Shown here in pieces: positions 31,481 to 42,785 of a stretch of 62,500 nt of DNA; within the stretch, counting starts at the first letter, position 1, and each line of letters opens with the position of its first letter. The position numbers were made by a program, and so were the translations under genes. Source of the DNA: Cristatella mucedo (lineage: Eukaryota > Bryozoa > Phylactolaemata > Cristatellidae); NCBI GenBank assembly GCA_009760855.2, contig WPIO01000055.1:2540001-2602500 (forward strand), given 5' to 3'. The notes below the pieces were generated by a model. It was not told where the DNA came from. It ran no database searches and worked only from the letters and a program-made list of their open reading frames with translations.

Positions 31481-31634
31481 ACAGCCCTAGCTGTGGATGA
31501 ACTCCTCTGTATAAAACATTTAGAATTTCAGCAATTATCAAAGAGAGCACATACGCATCTCTAGCGCATGGTGACGATCGAACAACAACATTAGCAGTTA
31601 GAGTTAGGCAAAGTATCTTGGTAGTGTAGCTCGT

Positions 31635-31674
<40 letters not shown>

Positions 31675-32760
31675 CATTTGTACAGCGCCCTAAGAGAACA
31701 TAGTCTCTATTCAGGCGCTTCACATATGCCTCGAAGCTCGAGCCCACGACCTCAGTCAGACCTTGGTCGGGGCGAGCACCTTAACCGCTAGACCAAACCA
31801 GCTCGTTGAGAGTGTACTTTGAGTAGGAGTTTAGTTTTATCATAATTTAGATTACGAAAATTCGCATCCAGATCAAATGTTTGCAAGGAAAGCATTCGTT
31901 TAACGAGTCTATGAGCGGATTCCGTTATGTTTGAATGATAAGCAAAACCGAATATCGTCAGCGATATAGAAGCGATAGCCGATCTCGTGAGCCCAAATCG
32001 TTTTTTCAGAGGGGCTCGGCATAAATGAAGACCAGTAAAGGACTGAGAGCCTTGACCCTTGTGGAGCTCAGTGGATTACTGGTCTGCTGGACGACACGTG
32101 ACCAACACGGGGCTTAGGTTGAACAGGATCAGACGTGCACTAATGGAGCCCTGCAAGAACCACACTCGCCAGAACCTGGTCGCTGTTCTTAATCGTTCAA
32201 CGTGTGAATAATATATAGAATAATATATAATAATAATAATAATAATATATAATATAATATATATAGAATAATATAATATAATATATAGAATAATGCGATC
32301 ACGAATATCAAAAGCAGCTGCCGAATCAAGTGAATGCAGCGACGCTACTTTATACTGTTGCCTTGCCTGCCCCGACCGTCGCTCGTCACACGGAGGAGAA
32401 CAGTTTCAGAGGATTGATTTCGCTTGAAATTCGATTGAGAGTTTTGTAAGATTATCATAAAATTATAAATAAAAATAAGATTATATTATTTATTAAATTA
32501 TAAATTTAATTTATAAATAACGGATTAGTTTTAATATAAGTTTAAATAAATTGTAAATACATGATAAATAATTAAATAATTAAGATACAGTATGGATAAG
32601 ATAAATTATATTATTTACTTACTAATCCATTCGTGTTGATGTGTTCGTAAAGCTGTTTAGTTACAATCTTTCGAATGTCTTGGACAAAAAAGAAAGAAGG
32701 CAGACCTACCGCGCGGGATGATGACCTGCCAGTAAAGACGCTAGCGTGCTCAATCAGACC
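31481..32760 (-). mobile_element. LINE-B-like copy split by SINE-B and AT-rich insertions
   Basis: Minus-strand similarity to the LINE-B RT region in order: GTTTTATCATAATTTAG (31840), ATATCGTCAGCGATATAGAAG (the YADD region, 31952), GGGGCTCGGCATAAATGAAG, TTGACCCTTGTGGAGCTCAG (CGVPQG region), ATCACGAATATCAAAAGCAGC (motif A region, 32288) and GTTCGTAAAGCTGTTTAGTT (32647). An (ATA)n-rich expansion lies at 32205-32295 and an A/T-rich block at 32445-32620. SINE-B copy c interrupts the 5' part of the window order. Confidence 0.68.
31636..31806 (-). mobile_element. SINE-B copy c
   Basis: (AT)n, then TTGTACAGCGCCCTAAGAGA, CAGGCGCTTCACATATGCC, GCTCGAGCCCACGACCTCAG and GAGCACCTTAACCGCTAGAC: complete head and tail on the minus strand, inserted in a LINE-B-like element. 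Confidence 0.88.
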
Positions 32761-33198
32761 GATCATAACTACCTGTAACTATAATGATAACTACAGTGAC
32801 CGCTAATGTCATAATCTGTGGTTAGGCAACATAACAAGCCCAAGCCATATAATAATGAATTTGTCTTGTACTCTAGGGTCCAAGAGCCAGGTTTTGCCGG
32901 GTTCTGGGCGGCGTCGTTCGTGTCTGTGTGAGCAGGGGCTAGTGCTGAATACATGTGGCCCACTGTCGACTAGACAGCCGTAGGCAATATGACAATGGCC
33001 GACTTGCTACGAGCCTAGTTGTGAGCCGCTCTTCATCGCTACCGTAGCTCGCCAGCGTCGTTGCACCCGTCAGTGCGGGTTTTAAGAGAGCCGTCACGTG
33101 ACTCGTGCTTCGAGGCGCAGGAACGGTTGACAAGAACGGCTGCGTCTGCATTCGCCGCGCACGTTGTCGAAATGAATACAGCGAGCAAGATTAATCGG
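32761..33198. other. No gene seen
   Basis: Unique-looking sequence. Minus-strand frames at 32769-32963 and 32939-33151 show no domain. A GTCACGTGACTCG E-box-like palindrome is at about 33092. Confidence 0.4.
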
Positions 33199-33358
33199 TA
33201 AGCCGTGATGGCACACTAGGTAAGGTGGTTGCTTTCACGACCTCGGTCCCGAGGTCGCGTGTTCGATTCCTGCAGTGGGCGATTCTTTATCGCTACTGCA
33301 AGCGGTGGTGATATCCGTAAAGGCTCTTCTGTCTCTATACAAAAAGAGGCTGTTTAAT
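33199..33358 (+). mobile_element. SINE-A copy 3, near complete
   Basis: AAGCCGTGATGGCACACTAG at the start, GTGTTCGATTCCTGC (B box with one change) at about 33258, CTACTGCAAGCGGTGGTGAT, and the tail TACAAAAAGAGGCTGTTTAAT. The best reference copy of the family here. Confidence 0.87.
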
Positions 33359-33770
33359 CAGCTAGGATTTATTTATTTATTATTAATACGCGGCGTCCTC
33401 AGCGAGCATGTCAAAGAGGCTTCAACAAGCTTTTAAGGTGCGATGATGCCGTGATCTTCATGGCCCCGCGGCACGACCAACGTCGTGTCGTTACGACCGA
33501 GTGACGGCTGCTGAATCGGAGTGTCGTCAAAGCGAGTGAATTAAACTTTGTGCTCCGATTCGTCGCAATTTAATCGCTCACTTTGTTCAAAAGTGTGCCG
33601 CCTGGTGCATGCACAGCTAGGAGCACTACTCCTCATAGAAAATACTAGCTGACTTAACAGCCTCTTTTGTATTGCGACAGAAGAGCCTTTACGGCTATCA
33701 CCATCGCTTGCAGTGGCGATAAAGGATCGCCAACCACAGGATTCGATCCCACGACATCGGGACCGAGGTT

Positions 33771-34472
33771 ATAATAATATTGCACTTGATAAAGCGCCCT
33801 CAGAGAACTTAATCTCTTTCTAGGCACTTTACATTTGCTGCAAAGTGATACGCAATAGAATAGTAAGTAAAATCATGCTTGAAAAACAAACAAAATGAAT
33901 AACATGGTTAGGGGTTACATGCACTGGGTCAGCATGCAAATGTGGTTAGTGGCAGCATGAACAGTGTCAGCACGCATAAGCACATCGAGGACGAATCACA
34001 AGGACCCACTAAATGCTGTCCTAAATAGGTATGTTTTTAAGTTTCTTTTAAATGTGGTCAGGTCAGGGGATGTTCTGATGCAGGTCGGGAGGGAGTTCCA
34101 GGCTGTGGGAGCATACGAGCTAAATGCACGGTCTCCAAAGGATTTAAGGTTTGTACGAGGTATTTCTATACTGTTGGATTCTGAAAAGCGAGTGGTACGA
34201 TGCTTTGCCTGATGGGGTAGTATATCTGAAAGATAAGCTGGAGCCATAGAATGAAGAGACCTAAAAGTGAGCGACAAAACCTTGAAGTCAATCCGTTGCT
34301 TGACTGGTAACCAGTGCAGGTCGGCGAGAAGTGGAGTAATGTGGCAACTGCGACGCTCACGAGAGACAAGCCTAGCTGCAGAGTTTTGCACCAGCTGCAA
34401 TCGCCTGATCGCACATGCTGGTAGGCCAGTAAGCAGTGAGTTGCAGAAGTCGAGACGAGATGTCACGAATGC
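33771..34472 (-). mobile_element. LINE-A insertion in SINE-A with 5-bp target duplication
   Basis: The tail (AATAATATTGCACTTGAT...GCGCCCTCAGAG) starts at 33771 and coding sequence ends abruptly at 34472. AGGTT flanks both sides (33766-33770 and 34473-34477). It is 5'-truncated to 702 bp, low in divergence and probably among the youngest insertions. Confidence 0.88.
33996..34466 (-). pseudogene. LINE-A RT C-terminal segment, open for 156 codons
   Basis: A truncated copy of the LINE-A ORF C-terminus, downstream of the catalytic palm. It reads [15 protein letters not shown], a short duplication-like [17 protein letters not shown], then [60 protein letters not shown] and the terminus [15 protein letters not shown]. 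The frame is uninterrupted to the natural stop, so little mutation has accumulated since insertion. The palm motifs and endonuclease are absent because of 5' truncation, so no enzyme is made. It is the best guide to the family's C-terminal protein sequence. Confidence 0.88.
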
Positions 34473-34520
34473 AGGTTGTTACAAGCAACCGCCTTACCTA
34501 GTGTGCCATCACGGCTCACC

Positions 34521-35950
34521 GTACTCCACGCTCCAGCTCATTCCCCGGAGGGTACTGAATGCGGGCCAGGCAGAATGTTTGAACTGAATGTCGCGCAGAT
34601 ATAATTTATTAGCTAGAGAATGCCACATGATGAACGTGACAGACCTCAGTCTAAAGCTGTGCATGGATGATGACTCCTCCTTCGTTGTATTAAATCATCT
34701 TGTTCTAGCTGAGGTTGTTTCCAGTATCTATTGGGAGACAGCGGAAGCGGAAGCGGTTCCCGCCTGTCTCCAGCCAAGTGAAGTGCTGAGGAGTAGGGTC
34801 CTTCAGACGCATTTAAGCCTCGCCCAGGTCGACTAGGACGACCCCCTGTTCCACTGTAAAGCACGAGACACAATGAAGCCTAGTCGCAAGCAACAGCCGA
34901 AACATATTTGCCAACTTCCTCTGCGACTCGGCGGCTCTCCAAGCACTAGTGGCGTCGGCGGCTCCGACGCACAGCTGAAAACCGAACGCCTCCGGTGCAT
35001 TTATTACCCACCCCCCAAGGCAGCGATCGCCTAGCTCACGGCGGTGAAGTCTGTTGACGATCAAACTAAAGACAGGACGGCTAAAACGACAGCCGCAATG
35101 ATGGCATCTGGAAATGTCAGTAGCAATTTATATTAGAGCCTGAAGAGGGTGTTGGTTAAGCCAAACGCTAACGCCTACCGTAGCTGATCTTGAGAGTTTC
35201 CCTTAACTGTTCTTGCCGACAGCGGATTGAATTCACGAAGGAAAGGACATTAAAACGTCGGCTCGCAATATCAGCCAGGTAATGCCTGCTTTGATATTAC
35301 TCGCAGTTTCTGAATTATGGCGACTATGAACTGGTTATGCTATAGTGAGTGGTTTGGCGGCATCAAATGCCCAAGTCGTGTAATACTGGGTCAGTTGTGC
35401 TCGCTGTGCGTCGAGCGAGCCAGGCAGACGAGCTGAGCCACGAGCGTTGAACGAAAGTTTTTTTACGCCATGGTCGCTGGGCCTGCTCACCTGTAGCAGC
35501 TCACCTGTAGCTCAGCCCCTCTGTGCCTCTGTTGAAATAGGCTGCTCTGCACTCTTGATATCTATGCTTCCTTCGGCCTCTGAGACTCGATGTAGCCTAC
35601 GTGCTTCGAGGCCGTCGCCGCCGTTCGACGCACGTCGCGACAAGGACCGGCGTCCTGGAAACGCGCCACGAGTGACGCGAGTGGCTGCATCACTGGCGCC
35701 GTCACGCAGCTGCGTTTACTGTCAAGGACGAGTGCAGAAGCCGCTGCAGCGAGTCAGTAACGAACGCTGGGGAGCGTCAGAGTCAAAACCGATCTCCCAC
35801 GTCGAGTCTCTCAATTGTCACTGTACGGCTCCCCGATGTCGTGAGAGTAGTTTTAAAGAGTGCAAGTTTTAAAGGAGAGAAGTCACGGGATAGAGGTCGT
35901 CGCTTGCATGCGTACCTTAACGGAGGTGAGCGCTTCGAACTGGGTTCGAA
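34521..35950. other. 1.4 kb without recognisable gene
   Basis: Mixed sequence with several short frames on both strands; the longest, 35447-35872 plus, 141 codons, has no recognisable domain. No transposon ends were recognised. Confidence 0.4.
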
Positions 35951-37397
35951 CTAGAAATTGGCGCTAGCACGCCAACGGGGGCGGCCCCAGTACGCATGGG
36001 CCCTCGTGCGGGACACCTCAAGGGGCCCTACGGCGCACCCTCGTTCGGAGCGCTGTAGCAGCCGTCGCGGCCGAAGCCGCTCCGTACAGTTCGTGCTCCG
36101 TTGCCGTGACCTACAATGGCCGCCCTCTTCAATCAGAAGCTCCCTTCCGGTCCTATCCTGCTCCGAGCTCCACCCTAGTGTTGCTCGCAGTTGCATGGCG
36201 GTCTATATCCGGTCTTTACCCACCTCGTTTAAGTGGACGGCCACACATGCCGATGAGTGAGCGCTATGAAAACTTGCAAAGCAATCACTCGCTGCTCCGA
36301 TACAACAAGTCGATCCATCGCGCAGTAGAACCTCTAGCAGCCACTTCGTCAGGGGGACAATCCACCGAGAGGAGACAACCGATCGGTCGCTCGGCTTCGG
36401 CCCGAACCGTTGACCGCGGATAGACGACCGGGCACGCTCGCAGGGCGAGCGTCCAAAAACCTGGCAGCTCGCCGCGTTTTCGCAGACACCGCACTCGCGA
36501 GGTGCACCGAGTCGGCTACGTGTCGCTCGGGCATGGCGCCTCCGTCAGGAGCGGGCCAGCCTCGGGCTCCCATCGTCCGCTGGCTCGCCGCCGCCACAGC
36601 AGGGGCCAACTCAATGTCACCACGCGGGCAGTTGCTTCTGCGCACCCGATGTCTCCGTGCACAGAGCTGCAGCGGCGGCGGTGGCCGCCGCAGCCTCTGC
36701 AGCTCTCAGCACGGTGGTGCTTCACCTCGAGGCGATGCCAGGGTCCCCTCTGCGCGCCTTCGCAGCGTTTGCTCGCCAGCCCGCGGCAGCGGCGGCCCGA
36801 GCTCCGCCGCTGCTGCGGCGAGAGCTAATCAGCCCCCCCCCCCGGGGCGCGCCGGGGCCGGCGCCGTCCGATCGTCCGCCACCGCTGCCGCCGGCGAGCC
36901 GCGCCGCCGCCGCACGCTCGTGCTAACGAGGATCGCGGCGTAGCTGGAGGCTCTGCTCGGCGGCGACGCTACTAAATGCGTCCGCTCGTGCGAGCCAATA
37001 ATTTCTTTGCACTCGCTCCACTATTTCTCTTCCCCCCCCAGAGCACGGAAATGTCTCGCGGCCGCGAAGTCTCGCGCTGACGTGTCACGCACTCAGTCAC
37101 GTGCTCGAACGTTGGGTCGGGCGATGCGACTGAATGTCGAAGCGCCTCGCGCGGCCCCCGCTTCGGTCCAGCTTAGCTCCAGTCGTACGCTCGGGATCGA
37201 AGGAGGAGCGGCGGGAAGAGTCCGGGCAGTCACGTGGCAGTCACGCGCCCGCGAGCGACGCATGCGAAAAGTGAAAGCAAGAGACGGAAGAGCGAGCAGC
37301 AAGAATAATAAGATGGAGGACGGTGCAGGAGGGAGTGAAACTGAGAAAGTGGCGGAGAGAGAGGAGGAGACGGGGAAGGAAGGAAGGCGAGTGAGGT

Positions 37398-37404
<7 letters not shown>
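35951..37404. other. CpG-rich block 3
   Basis: A third GC-rich stretch, densest at 36640-36940 with GCGGCGG/CCGCCGC words and an (A/C)CCCCCCCC run at about 36830-36842. Overlapping frames up to 177 codons (36410-36943 plus) are Ala/Arg/Pro/Ser-rich and lack a recognised domain. CACGTG words occur at 37099 and 37230. Possibly a promoter island; no exon can be defended. Confidence 0.45.
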
Positions 37405-37434
<30 letters not shown>

Positions 37435-37442
37435 CAGGAGGG

Positions 37443-37572
37443 TGAGCCGTGATGTCACACACTAGGTATGGCGCTTGCTTTTCACGACATCGTTCCTGAA
37501 GTCATGGGCTCGAATCCTGCGGTGGGCGATCCTTAATTGCCACTGCAAGCGGCGGCGGTGATAGCCGTAAAG
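37443..37572 (+). mobile_element. SINE-A copy 5, 3'-truncated
   Basis: GTGAGCCGTGATGTCACACA, B-box GGGCTCGAATCCTGC, CACTGCAAGCGGCGGCGGTG, then it ends at GATAGCCGTAAAGG and passes into a GA-rich run. It is embedded between (GA)n at 37405-37432 and a GGAA/GA-rich flank to 37700. Confidence 0.82.
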
Positions 37573-37867
37573 GAAGAAAGAAGGATGGGAGAGAGGAAGC
37601 AATAGGGCGGAATGAGGGAGAGAGCAGTGAGAAAACGAAGGAATGGGAGCGGAGAAAAAAGAGAGAGAGAGAGAGAGACACACAGACAGAGAGACAGAGA
37701 TTAGAGAACAGAAGACAAGTAATTGTTGCCTAATGACTAAATTGCCACCTGGCGCCGGTTATAAGCAGCCATCATTTCAGTGTTAGTGCGGGTTGTTAAA
37801 AGACAAGCGTCTTTTATGCACTTCTTAATGATCATGCATTCCCGTGATTCCCCGAAATATGCCTCAT

Positions 37868-37965
37868 ACGCTTTAAATGCACTGCAGAAGAATCTCCTGC
37901 GTAACGCCCACCTTGTCTCTATGGATTTGAGGAATTACAAGTACGCTACGTATACATCTATGGCA
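37868..37965 (+). mobile_element. LINE-B tail fragment, decayed
   Basis: GAATCTCCTGCGTAACGCCC, CTTGTCTCTATGGATTTGAG, AATTACAAGTACG: LINE-B terminus with several changes. Confidence 0.55.
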
Positions 37966-38067
37966 GCTTGCCTCACTGTGACGGTTTCTGACATTTTACC
38001 GTTTCGAATTACTTGCTTCCATTATTGCTCCACGGATGATCTCAGTCACGGAACTAAGATATATGTG

Positions 38068-38200
<133 letters not shown>

Positions 38201-39719
38201 ATGCATGCACGTGCAAGTCAAAAGTACGGCCATAGAGAGATTTGTATATGTCACAGTCAGCGACCGTCGCTGTTAGATATCCGGCAGGCCCACTGTCCTG
38301 TATAAATCAGTAGGCAGCCCTTGCGGAGCAGGGCCAATTCGCCGACTGGCGGTGGCTTACAACCCAAAATTTTACGGCTCGCTGTGCGCCGATCTCACAA
38401 CGTAATTGCAACGCTGCTGAAGATGAAAATTTCAAGAGACAGGGTACTGTAACGAATGCGTGGTGTAGAGGCTCTGGAACTAAATCCTCTCTCGCCGTAC
38501 GTTGCGCCGCTCGATGGTAGACTGCTTCCGCGCCGACTCGACGTGACAGGATACCCGAGAGAGTGGCCCCAGCCATGCGCGCACGCGGCAGCGGAGCGCG
38601 ACTGGGCCACAGTCGCGAGTCTGCTGCCCATGACCTTAGGAACGAGTCCGCGCGTGACGCTCATTACTGAAGGCCCTCGTTTCAGCAGCGACGGACAGCA
38701 AAGAGCGGAAGCTACAGTTGCACTTTACGCCTCTTAAACGCAAGAGGTAATTTATACACGTCGACCGAAGGGCGTCTGCCGTAGTGGGGAGAGCGAAACG
38801 ATTTCGCCGCGTGTGCGGGTATCCGATGGTGCAATACCTGCTTTTCCGTCCCAGTTCCGACTAGAAATTTCACAGTCGCCTATGCTCCGCTATATGCACG
38901 CCTGTGCTCCGCTATATGCACTTCTATGCTCCGCTTTTAGTGATCTCAGCTTCTTTGTCAAGCCCGTGTGAAGTGCGGGACATGAGTTTTCCTCCATTTA
39001 AGTAGCGGGCAAATGCATAATGACTATTGCCAACGAATGATTTGAAAGTCTTGGCTCTAAATTACCGCAGCCGAATCCAAGAGCGTCGCCTGAATGCGCA
39101 CGCACGCACGCGTCTAGTTTCGCTACGCGCGCCACGCAGCAGCCGTTACGAATGCTTTGTCGACAGGCGGAAAACTATATCCACAGCTCGTAAATAATTG
39201 TGTCACGTGAGGCTTACTTGGTTTGATTGAGCATGCCATAAAAGCTGCCGACGATAACGCTTGAATCTCGCGAGATGAAGATAACCTGAAAGTAAACAGC
39301 AAAATTGTACTTGAAGTACTGAGCACTTCAGATTGACATTCAATGCTTGACCGCTGTGTTTTGACAAGGGTTTACGCTGGTGCGACGCCAACGCTCCGGG
39401 TTAGCGTTGTTTCACTATTCATGTCCGAAACTGTGTCGCTCATCCGCAGCGCTTTTTCTACGTGACGCGAGCAGAATAGCATCAGTTAGCTACGAAAGAA
39501 AGGTAACCTGATGATTTAAAATGTATCCCTCCTAGCTATTCACATGGATTATACTTCAAGATTTACCAAGTAGCACGGTTGTCGTCCTGGGAGTTACTTT
39601 CTTATTAAGGCTCGGCCGCAACGGAGTTTAAACTGAGTGTCCTTTCACTTCCGCAATCGTGGAGGCATTTCCGCAACATTAAGAGCTGGCATTCTGGGGC
39701 AAAAGCTCAAGTCCTGCGA
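38201..39719. other. 1.5 kb without recognisable gene, one unidentified frame
   Basis: At 38395-38740 both strands are open for about 90 codons. The plus-strand frame 38456-38737 begins MRGVEALELNPLSPYVAPLDG and is not low-complexity. I cannot assign it to a family. The rest is mixed sequence; CGCTATATGCAC is repeated near 38889-38920, and GCGCACGCACGCACGCG lies near 39095. Confidence 0.4.
38456..38737 (+). CDS. Unidentified open frame, 93 codons
   Basis: Non-repetitive composition, beginning MRGVEALELNPLSPYVAPLDG and containing LDVTGYPREWPQPCAHAAAE. No signal peptide or membrane segment is apparent. The antisense frame (38395-38664 minus) is also open over much of the same DNA, so the coding strand, if any, is unclear. 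It may be a fragment of an unrecognised repeat; its ends do not coincide with any repeat boundary that I can see. Confidence 0.2.
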   Translation: MRGVEALELNPLSPYVAPLDGRLLPRRLDVTGYPREWPQPCAHAAAERDWATVASLLPMTLGTSPRVTLITEGPRFSSDGQQRAEATVALYAS

Positions 39720-39838
39720 CAATAATAATGATAATACAAATAATGCATTTGCATAGCACCCTCAGATAACTTAATCTCTTGCTAGGCACTTTACATAGAC
39801 AGCAAAGGAAGCTTGACCGTGTGGCTGCTGGTAACATG

Positions 39839-41537
39839 TATGTATCTCCGTCAGTAACTCCACAAAGTCATAAAGACCATGTGGGTGTTACGCAGGAGAG
39901 TTGTGTATAGCCCACTCACAGCCTAAGCGGCTTTCGGTACGCATTCGGTAGCCAACAGACTTCGTCTCACGCAACAAAGAGAAAGTGGGAAGCATAGCAG
40001 AGTTAGGAGAGCAGTTGAGGTAGTGAGTAGCATAGAAGTAGCAGCTCAGGACCGGTGAAAAGGATGGGCCATAGTCGGCAGCAGGAGAGTAGATGTTGTT
40101 GCGTAAGAATTGTGGAAGCGAGTTCCACAGTCTAAGACCTGCAGAGCTAAAGCTTCTGTCGCCAACTGTCTTTAAGCGGAGGAATGGGACAGCTAATTTA
40201 TTGTCCACACAGGACCTCAGGGCACGAGGAAGCTGAAACTAATGCAGCAGTTCAGCTAGGTACGAAGGAGCTAAGCCGTGGCGGGCCTTGTGAGTCAGCG
40301 TAAGAACTTTGTTCTGTATCCTTTGCTGAACCGGCAGCCATCCTAGCTCTTTCAGCAGAGGTGACACGTGCTCAAACCGCTGGGACTTGAAGACGAGCCT
40401 TGCAGCTATATTCATAGTCAGCTGTAGTGGCATAATAGCTTTCTTTGGCAGCCCAGCCAAAAGGGAATTACAATAATCAAGCCGATACAGAACTAAAGAG
40501 CTAGTTAAATTTTTACAAGCCACTGTGGGAGACAGCTTCTAATCTTGGATAGGGATCGGATGTGATGGCTAGCTGTAGAGTTAGTCTTCTGAATAAAGCT
40601 TTTGAAATTGAGGCAGCTGTCGAACACGACACCTAGATTACGAGCACGTGGTGAAGGTCGCACAATAGCATCACCTATTAGAACAGCAAAGCCTTTTAAT
40701 CCATCTACACGCTCAGGGTGTCCTATGAGCAGCAGTTCGGTTTTATCGTCATTTAATTTCAGGAAGTTTTCCGACATCCAGGATCGAATATCGGCAAGGC
40801 AAGCATTCAGTTTCTCAGTTGCTCCAGCAGATTCCGACGGTTTAAATGACAAATACAACTGAGTATCGTCAGCATAGAAGTGATATCCTATTCCGTCGGC
40901 CTTAATCACTTTTCCCAGAGGTTGTGTATAAATGGAGAACAGCAAGGGACCGAGTACATACCCTTGAGGGACTCCACAGGTGACCCTTCTCATGTCTGAG
41001 ACCTGACCCCCACATGACACGGATTGAACACGATCAGACAAGTAGGATATAAACCACGCCAGTGCTTCGTCTGTCAGACCGATCGTTGTTCTCAATAGTT
41101 CAAGCAGAACTTCGCGATCAATGGTGTCGAAGGCAGCAGACAAATCTAGCAGAGCTAGGGCAGTGACATTCCCGTCATCGTTGCCACGTAGAATGTCATT
41201 GTTAACACGGAGGAGAGCAGTTTCAGTAGAGTGCTGCCTCTTGAACCCTATTGAAATGTTTCTGACATTCAGTTATTTTCAATATGTTCAACTCGCTGCT
41301 TAGCAACAATTTTTTCAAAAATCTTTGATAAGAACGGAAGAAGGGAAACTGGACGATAGTTTTCTAGGACCTCTGTGTCTAATCCAGGCTTTTTAAGATT
41401 AGGTCTAACGATTGCCGATTTGAAGGACTTGGGGACGACCCCTTTTCCCAAAGAAGCATTACAAATCTTGGCGATGGCAGGGCTAAGTTGGTCTGCAAGT
41501 GAAGACCACAGAGATGAAGGTATAGGGTCTTCAGGAG
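39839..41537 (-). mobile_element. LINE-B copy, 1.7 kb, best preserved
   Basis: From the tail TATGTATCTCCGTCAGTAAC at 39839 to the RT N-terminal coding region at 41537 (GGTATAGGGTCTTCAGGAG). It is 5'-truncated before the endonuclease. It serves as the LINE-B reference in this window. Confidence 0.9.
39888..41537 (-). pseudogene. LINE-B reverse transcriptase, nearly intact palm (L2/CR1-type)
   Basis: Non-LTR reverse transcriptase lacking its endonuclease. N to C: SPEDPIPSSLWSSLADQLSP, VVPKSFKSAIVRPNLKKPGL, LENYRPVSLLPFLSKIFEKI; then IGFKRQHSTETALLRVNNDI; motif A LLDLSAAFDTIDREVLLE; WFISYLSDRVQSVSCGGQ; motif B VTCGVPQGYVLGPLLFSIYT; motif C YHFYADDTQLYLSFKPS; connector GVVFDSCLNFKSFIQKTNS; C-terminal YRLDYCNSLLAGLP, and VGDRSFSSAGLRLWNSLPQF to the natural stop. 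The catalytic aspartates of motifs A and C are present. Defects: a frameshift near 41266, a frameshift near 40515 and an in-frame TAG at 40239-40241. These few lesions suggest a fairly recent insertion, with the 5' truncation fixed at integration. Confidence 0.92.
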
Positions 41538-41925
41538 ACATGCACATTGTCAACATGTGAATGTGGTTAGAAGGGCATGCGCAGTGTTAGCACACCGCAT
41601 GAGTGCACGAACTAAAAATCACAAGAACCCGATGAATGCTGGGAGAAACAAGTACATTATAAGCTTTTTTTTAAGCGTCGTCAAGTCAACGGACGTCGTG
41701 ACGTCAGTCGGGCGAGTTCCATTCTTTGGGAGCATACGAACTGAATGAAGACATGGCCTCCAAAGGATTTTAGGTTGGTTGGGGCATTGCTAAACGATTT
41801 GAATTTCAGAAAAGCGGGTGGCGCGATGTCTCGTAGGCTGGAGCCAGAAAATGAATGAACCTAAAAATGGGGGACACAATTTTGAAGTTGACACGCTCCA
41901 ACCAAGTGTGGATGTCTTCAATACA

Positions 41926-42604
41926 CGCAAAGGATTAGTAGTAGTAGTTGCTGTTTGGCAGTAGGACTGCACACTTGCTTTGTATTCTTCTCGCGTGTTA
42001 CGGCGCGAATTCTGCAATAACTTTGTTTGTGGGCTTGAGTACCCCAAACCGCCAGCAGCCAAGCCAAGCCAAGCTCTCCCCGTTTATTCCGCATCACACC
42101 GTGGAGATATCTTTAAAATCGGTTTAAAGGGTCTTTAAGCCGGAGCCAGCACATGCTCAGACAGAGGGTCTACTAAACCAATTGAGACTGAGGTCGGTAA
42201 AAAAATTTCTGTCCAGATGGCGAATTCCAAAACAAAAATCAGAGTCTCGTGAGAAAAGTCATTAAGTTCAGAGACTCATTGTGAGTTTTGGTTCAATCTA
42301 CTTGCTTTTAAACTTGACCCGGATATCAGCAGAAGTTCAGTTTTGTCATCATTTAGTTCCAAAATACATTGATGGCATCCTGAGAAGAGTTCCTGAGAGA
42401 CCGGAATTCCAGCTTTTTATTACAGAGCTAGAATATCTGCGCTCAAAAGAGAACGAAAGTTTCACACAATCGGTATAGAAATATTTACTGTTACATCGGA
42501 AATGTTGGAATACATTGGAAATATAGATAATTACATTTATAATTCGTTCCCATATTTCCAATTTATTATCCAATGTTTCTATTGTAATGGATGTCCCCTG
42601 ATCT
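41926..42604. other. No gene seen
   Basis: AT-leaning sequence with scattered LINE-like words (AGTTCAGTTTTGTCATCATT at about 42335, like the segment next to RT motif C of LINE-B). Too decayed to assign. Confidence 0.4.
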
Positions 42605-42785
42605 TATTATTACCTGTGCATGACACAGTGCATGTCACCCATAACCATGTTATTCATGTTTATCAAGCATTTTATTACTCACCGTTCAATTGCACTTCCC
42701 TTTGCAGCAAATTCGAAGCGCCTAGAAAGAGATCGAGTTCTCTGAGGGCGCTTTATCAAATGCATTATTGTTATTATTATTATTA
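42605..42785 (+). mobile_element. LINE-A 3' tail fragment
   Basis: GTGCATGTCACCCATAACCA, CTTTGCAGCAAATTCGAAGC, GCCTAGAAAGAGATCGAGTT, CTCTGAGGGCGCTTTATC and (ATT)n. The stem-loop is well conserved. Confidence 0.88.

Larger units (their letters stand above)
33653..34520 (-). mobile_element. SINE-A copy 4, split by a LINE-A insertion
   Basis: 33653-33770 carries the SINE-A tail and body in reverse (CTTAACAGCCTCTTTTG, CGATCCCACGACATCGGGAC). The head resumes at 34478-34520 (CAAGCAACCGCCTTACCTAG, TGTGCCATCACGGCTCACC). Joining the two parts at the repeated AGGTT restores the SINE-A order seen in copy 3. Confidence 0.88.
39720..41925 (-). mobile_element. LINE-A copy split by a LINE-B insertion
   Basis: 39720-39838 has the LINE-A tail (GCATAGCACCCTCAGATAAC, CTTGCTAGGCACTTTACATA). 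41538-41925 resumes with ACATGCACATTGTCAACATG, then the C-terminal coding remains (TTTGGGAGCATACGAACTGA, CCAAAGGATTTTAGG). The two parts are in the right order and orientation. ACATG occurs at both junctions (39834-39838 and 41538-41542), as a 5-bp target duplication would. Confidence 0.78.

Noticed and set aside
33199-33358. SINE-A and SINE-B heads as tRNA genes
   Set aside because: They have A and B boxes but no closing acceptor stem or proper anticodon arm, and each is followed by a shared SINE body and tail.
39123-39391. Short minus frames with MLSTSS and MASHQRKP starts
   Set aside because: Overlapping and short, with no domain; probably chance.
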